A stretch of DNA of 6,298 bases from an uncultured Candidatus Saccharibacteria bacterium (GTDB taxonomy: Bacteria > Patescibacteriota > Saccharimonadia > Saccharimonadales > Saccharimonadaceae), in NCBI GenBank assembly GCA_937876715.1, contig CALEGA010000055.1, positions 1 through 6,298 of the forward strand, in the 5' to 3' direction. Under the pieces are notes generated by a model, which was not told the origin of the DNA, did no database searches, and saw only the letters and a list, made by a program, of their open reading frames with translations. This document shows, piece after piece, positions 5,235-6,298 of the stretch. Position 1 is the first letter of the stretch; every line of letters begins with the position of its first letter. The position numbers and the translations under genes are program-made.

Positions 5235-6298
5235 ATGGGCATATTTAATTTTGGAAAGAAAAATGCACAACCTGTACAATCTGCCGCAACTGGTGCTGCC
5301 GTGCCGGGTGCGCAACCGGTCGATACGGGAAAACTTGCTGAGCTTGCCCTGAGAACGATTCAGGATGGGATTTTGATTGTTAATAAAGATGGCGTGATTA
5401 AGTATATTAACCCAGCCGCGGTAGATATGATTGGCTGCGACAAGGCGGAAAATGCGCTAAATTTGGACTATTCGCTAGTGATGAAGTTTGAGAAAAATGA
5501 CGGTGAGCGAGTAGATGAGAACAATAACGAATTTAGCAATTCGATTAAGACAAATCAGGAATTTGAGTCGCGCGATTATGTTTTGGTAGCGAAGCAGAGC
5601 GATAAAAAGACGCCGATTGCGCTACATATGACGCCGTCGGGCGATGGGCGGAGCGACCGGATTATTACTTTCCGTAACATCGCGAAAGAATTGGAGGAAG
5701 AGGGGGCGCAGACGGAGTTTATTTCCACGGCGAGCCACGAAATGCGGACGCCGGTTGCTTCGATTGAGGGATATTTGGGGCTTGCTTTGAATCCGCAGAC
5801 GGCGACGATTGACGCGCGAGCGAGACAATATTTGGAGTCGGCACATAGTGCGTCGCAACACCTTGGGAATTTGTTCCGTGACTTACTCGACGTGACGAAG
5901 CTCGACGACAAGCGGATTCACGCGCATAATGTGCCGCTTGAGTTGACGGGTTTTGTGAAGAAATTTGCGGACGAGTATATTCCGAAGTTTAAGGAAAAGA
6001 ACATTAATTATAGCTTTGGCGCGGATTCGATGAAGAGTCAGCGATTTACGGGCGGGAAGTCGCTTGAGCAGGTGGTTTATACGTTTGCGGACGTGGATTT
6101 CTTGGGCGAGATACTAGCGAATTTGATTGAAAATGCGATTAAATATACGCCGGAGGGGGGTGCGGTTTGGGTCAATGTACAAGGAGATGGCGACCGCGCT
6201 TTGATTAATGTGACGGATACGGGGATTGGGATTGCGGCGGAAGATTTGCAGCATATTTTCCAGAAGTTTTATCGCGCGGACAACTCGCAGACGCGAAC
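5235..6298 (+). CDS. Soluble PAS-domain sensor histidine kinase, C-terminus cut by the window edge
   Basis: The first 354 codons of a histidine kinase of the PhoR/WalK (HisKA-HATPase_c) type are present. A short N-terminal tail (MGIFNFGKKN) with an Ala/Pro stretch precedes a PAS domain (about 33-147, with QDGILIVNKDGVIKYINPAA). The HisKA dimerisation domain follows, with the H box FISTASHEMRTPVASIEGYL and phospho-accepting His168. In the ATPase domain the N box is ILANLIENAIKYTP (Asn296, Asn300), the G1 box is DTGIGI (Asp328) and the F box is IFQKFYRAD. The G2 box and the end lie beyond the window. No transmembrane segment is seen, so it should sense a cytoplasmic cue through PAS and phosphorylate a response regulator, perhaps encoded next. 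The ATG at 5235 follows an in-frame GTG at 5232 that could also serve; a TAA at 5226-5228 closes the frame upstream. It is divergent from the cell-envelope genes, whose control by this kinase is only a guess. Confidence 0.93.
   Translation, partial: MGIFNFGKKNAQPVQSAATGAAVPGAQPVDTGKLAELALRTIQDGILIVNKDGVIKYINPAAVDMIGCDKAENALNLDYSLVMKFEKNDGERVDENNNEFSNSIKTNQEFESRDYVLVAKQSDKKTPIALHMTPSGDGRSDRIITFRNIAKELEEEGAQTEFISTASHEMRTPVASIEGYLGLALNPQTATIDARARQYLESAHSASQHLGNLFRDLLDVTKLDDKRIHAHNVPLELTGFVKKFADEYIPKFKEKNINYSFGADSMKSQRFTGGKSLEQVVYTFADVDFLGEILANLIENAIKYTPEGGAVWVNVQGDGDRALINVTDTGIGIAAEDLQHIFQKFYRADNSQTR

Overview
The window looks like chromosomal DNA from a Candidatus Patescibacteria (CPR) bacterium, most likely Candidatus Saccharibacteria (TM7). 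This rests on protein character, not on a database search. One gene has the architecture of a membrane protein that recurs in CPR genomes, ending in the FWV..VP.DPNKI pattern typical of that family. Around it lie a soluble PAS histidine kinase, a TM-LysM-LysM-CHAP cell-wall hydrolase and an MltG-type transglycosylase, all with little intergenic space. TGA is used as a stop (bases 1610-1612, inside an ATGA gene overlap), which argues against the UGA=Gly lineages (Absconditabacteria/Gracilibacteria).

Layout. Four genes run on the minus strand, in transcription order. First is a 592-aa membrane protein of unknown function (5184-3406). Next is a 587-aa fusion of a YqgF/RuvX pre-16S rRNA nuclease domain, a transmembrane helix and an MltG endolytic transglycosylase (3373-1610). 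Then comes a membrane-anchored LysM-LysM-CHAP hydrolase (1613-540), which overlaps the fusion gene by 4 nt. Last is the N-terminal 123 codons of the ribosome-assembly GTPase Obg (499-131). A PAS-containing histidine kinase starts divergently at 5235 and runs off the right edge after the ATP-binding motifs. No stretch over 300 bases lacks a gene.

Left edge. At about base 130 the Obg homology stops in mid-motif. Bases 2-127 read better on the plus strand, as a piece of a surface-protein-like repeat with different codon preference (CTG, GCC, TCC). A chimeric contig end is the likeliest explanation.

How it fits together. The fusion and the CHAP protein form a translationally coupled pair that should cut glycan strands (MltG) and peptide bonds (CHAP) in peptidoglycan; the 592-aa protein is a third surface-exposed product. 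Promoters can be read directly. Those of obg, the 592-aa gene and the kinase carry extended -10 boxes only 8-9 nt before the start codon, implying leaderless or near-leaderless mRNAs. The fusion gene instead has a TTGAGC-17-TATAAT promoter, a leader of about 20 nt and a strong Shine-Dalgarno. The kinase and the 592-aa gene are divergent across 50 bp with overlapping promoter elements.
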